Shown here piece by piece: positions 63,644 to 64,000 of a stretch of DNA of 64,000 bases. A program made the position numbers and the translations under genes. Where the stretch lies: NCBI RefSeq assembly GCF_007676705.1, contig NZ_VEBF01000003.1, positions 706,691-770,690 on the forward strand, read 5' to 3'. The notes below the pieces were generated by a model that saw only the letters and a list, made by a program, of their open reading frames with translations, had not been told where the DNA came from and searched no databases. The DNA is from Paenibacillus xylanexedens. GTDB taxonomy: Bacteria > Bacillota > Bacilli > Paenibacillales > Paenibacillaceae. Numbering within the stretch: the stretch's first letter is position 1; each line of letters starts with the position of its first letter.

Positions 63644-63670
63644 CTATAAATATTAGAGTAACTTGATGAG

Positions 63671-63710
63671 AAGGTCTTTCTTTTATAGAGGGGCCTTTTT
63701 ATGTGAAATA
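63671..63710 (+). terminator. Terminator of the HD-GYP gene
   Basis: AAGGTCTTT pairs (with G-U pairs) with AGGGGCCTT and is followed by TTTT, about 30 bases after the stop. Confidence 0.7.
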
Positions 63711-63773
63711 AAAATAGTAATGTAGATATACCAAAAAGATTATAGAAAGGTTGAAAATTACTCAAAAAAAGAC

Positions 63774-63802
63774 TTGCAATGTAAATCTGTACATGGTATA
63801 TT
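63774..63802 (+). promoter_or_regulatory. rRNA operon promoter P1
   Basis: TTGCAA (63774-63779), a 17-base spacer and TATATT (63797-63802). Confidence 0.85.
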
Positions 63803-63883
63803 CTAAGTCCGGCCAAGAAAACACGGTTCACACGGTGCGGCAAGCGAAACGGATAAGCTTCGAAAGAAACTTAAAAAAAGAGC

Positions 63884-63912
63884 TTGCAAAGTTGGTTTGG
63901 ATGTGATAAGAT
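63884..63912 (+). promoter_or_regulatory. rRNA operon promoter P2
   Basis: TTGCAA (63884-63889), a 17-base spacer and TAAGAT (63907-63912), 110 bases after P1. Tandem promoters with the same TTGCAA are typical of Bacilli rRNA operons. Confidence 0.88.
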
Positions 63913-64000
63913 ATAAAAGTTGCTGAGGAGAACGACATTCGGTAACAAAACAAGTTTGATCTTTGAAAACTGAACAACGAGTGAGTAAACATTCTGCTTG
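63913..64000 (+). other. Leader of a ribosomal RNA operon
   Basis: The sequence GATCTTTGAAAACTGAACAA (63959 onward) is the leader seen before 16S rRNA genes in Bacilli. The 16S gene itself is beyond the window. The position right of gyrA matches rrnO of B. subtilis. Confidence 0.88.

Noticed and set aside
1..64000. CRISPR arrays, insertion sequences, prophage or toxin-antitoxin genes
   Set aside because: No spaced direct repeats, transposase or integrase motifs, or phage genes were seen; apart from the gnt operon and a few small spacers the window is conserved core chromosome.

Overview
The window is the replication-origin region of a spore-forming Bacilli chromosome, most likely a Paenibacillus. 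The evidence is gene order and content. The blocks rpmH-rnpA-yidC-jag-mnmE-mnmG-rsmG-noc-parA-parB and dnaA-dnaN-rlbA-recF-remB-gyrB-gyrA-rRNA operon match the Bacillus subtilis origin. Spore genes (yyaC, YheC/D type), an S-layer-anchored peptidase and moderate GC content also fit. Genes left of about 46.5 kb are almost all on the minus strand and genes right of about 47 kb almost all on the plus strand, as expected for two replichores leaving an origin here.

Layout. 0-7.4 kb: the WalRK cell-wall system (walR, walK, yycH, yycI) on the minus strand, preceded by an M23 endopeptidase with a perfect WalR-type box in front of it, then a methyltransferase. 7.6-16.1 kb: a Ser/Gly-rich membrane protein, purA with a PurR operator, then the mazG-like/yybS/gdpP/rplI/dnaB operon and a CBS-domain protein. 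16.2-22.8 kb: an LCP cell-wall ligase, a DHA2-type MFS exporter with a TetR-type palindrome, an SLH-domain S9 peptidase, and an S11 carboxypeptidase-like protein that lacks its catalytic serine. 23-28.8 kb: a five-gene oligopeptide ABC transporter operon. 29.4-32.4 kb: an M15 peptidase, the rpsF-ssb-rpsR operon, yjzC, a candidate structured RNA and tRNA-Ser(CGA). 32.4-46.5 kb: DUF951, an MscS channel, DUF3343, yyaC, DUF4446, a cysteine desulfurase, then parB-parA-noc-rsmG-mnmG-mnmE-jag-yidC-rnpA-rpmH with two parS sites.

Origin. rpmH and dnaA, normally adjacent, are separated by about 5.3 kb holding a gluconate operon gntR-gntP-gntK with two GntR-type operators. DnaA boxes lie in three places: upstream of rpmH, upstream of dnaA, and between dnaA and dnaN. 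The last cluster also carries a GC-rich patch and six DnaA-trio repeats, the layout of a basal unwinding element. The upstream part of oriC therefore looks split by a metabolic operon.

Right arm, 53.4-64 kb: dnaN, rlbA, recF, remB, gyrB, a YheC/D-type ATP-grasp gene pointing the opposite way, gyrA, an HD-GYP protein, and the tandem promoters and leader of a ribosomal RNA operon whose 16S gene starts beyond the window.

No CRISPR array, insertion sequence or prophage was seen. All family names come from reading the translated sequences; no database search was run.
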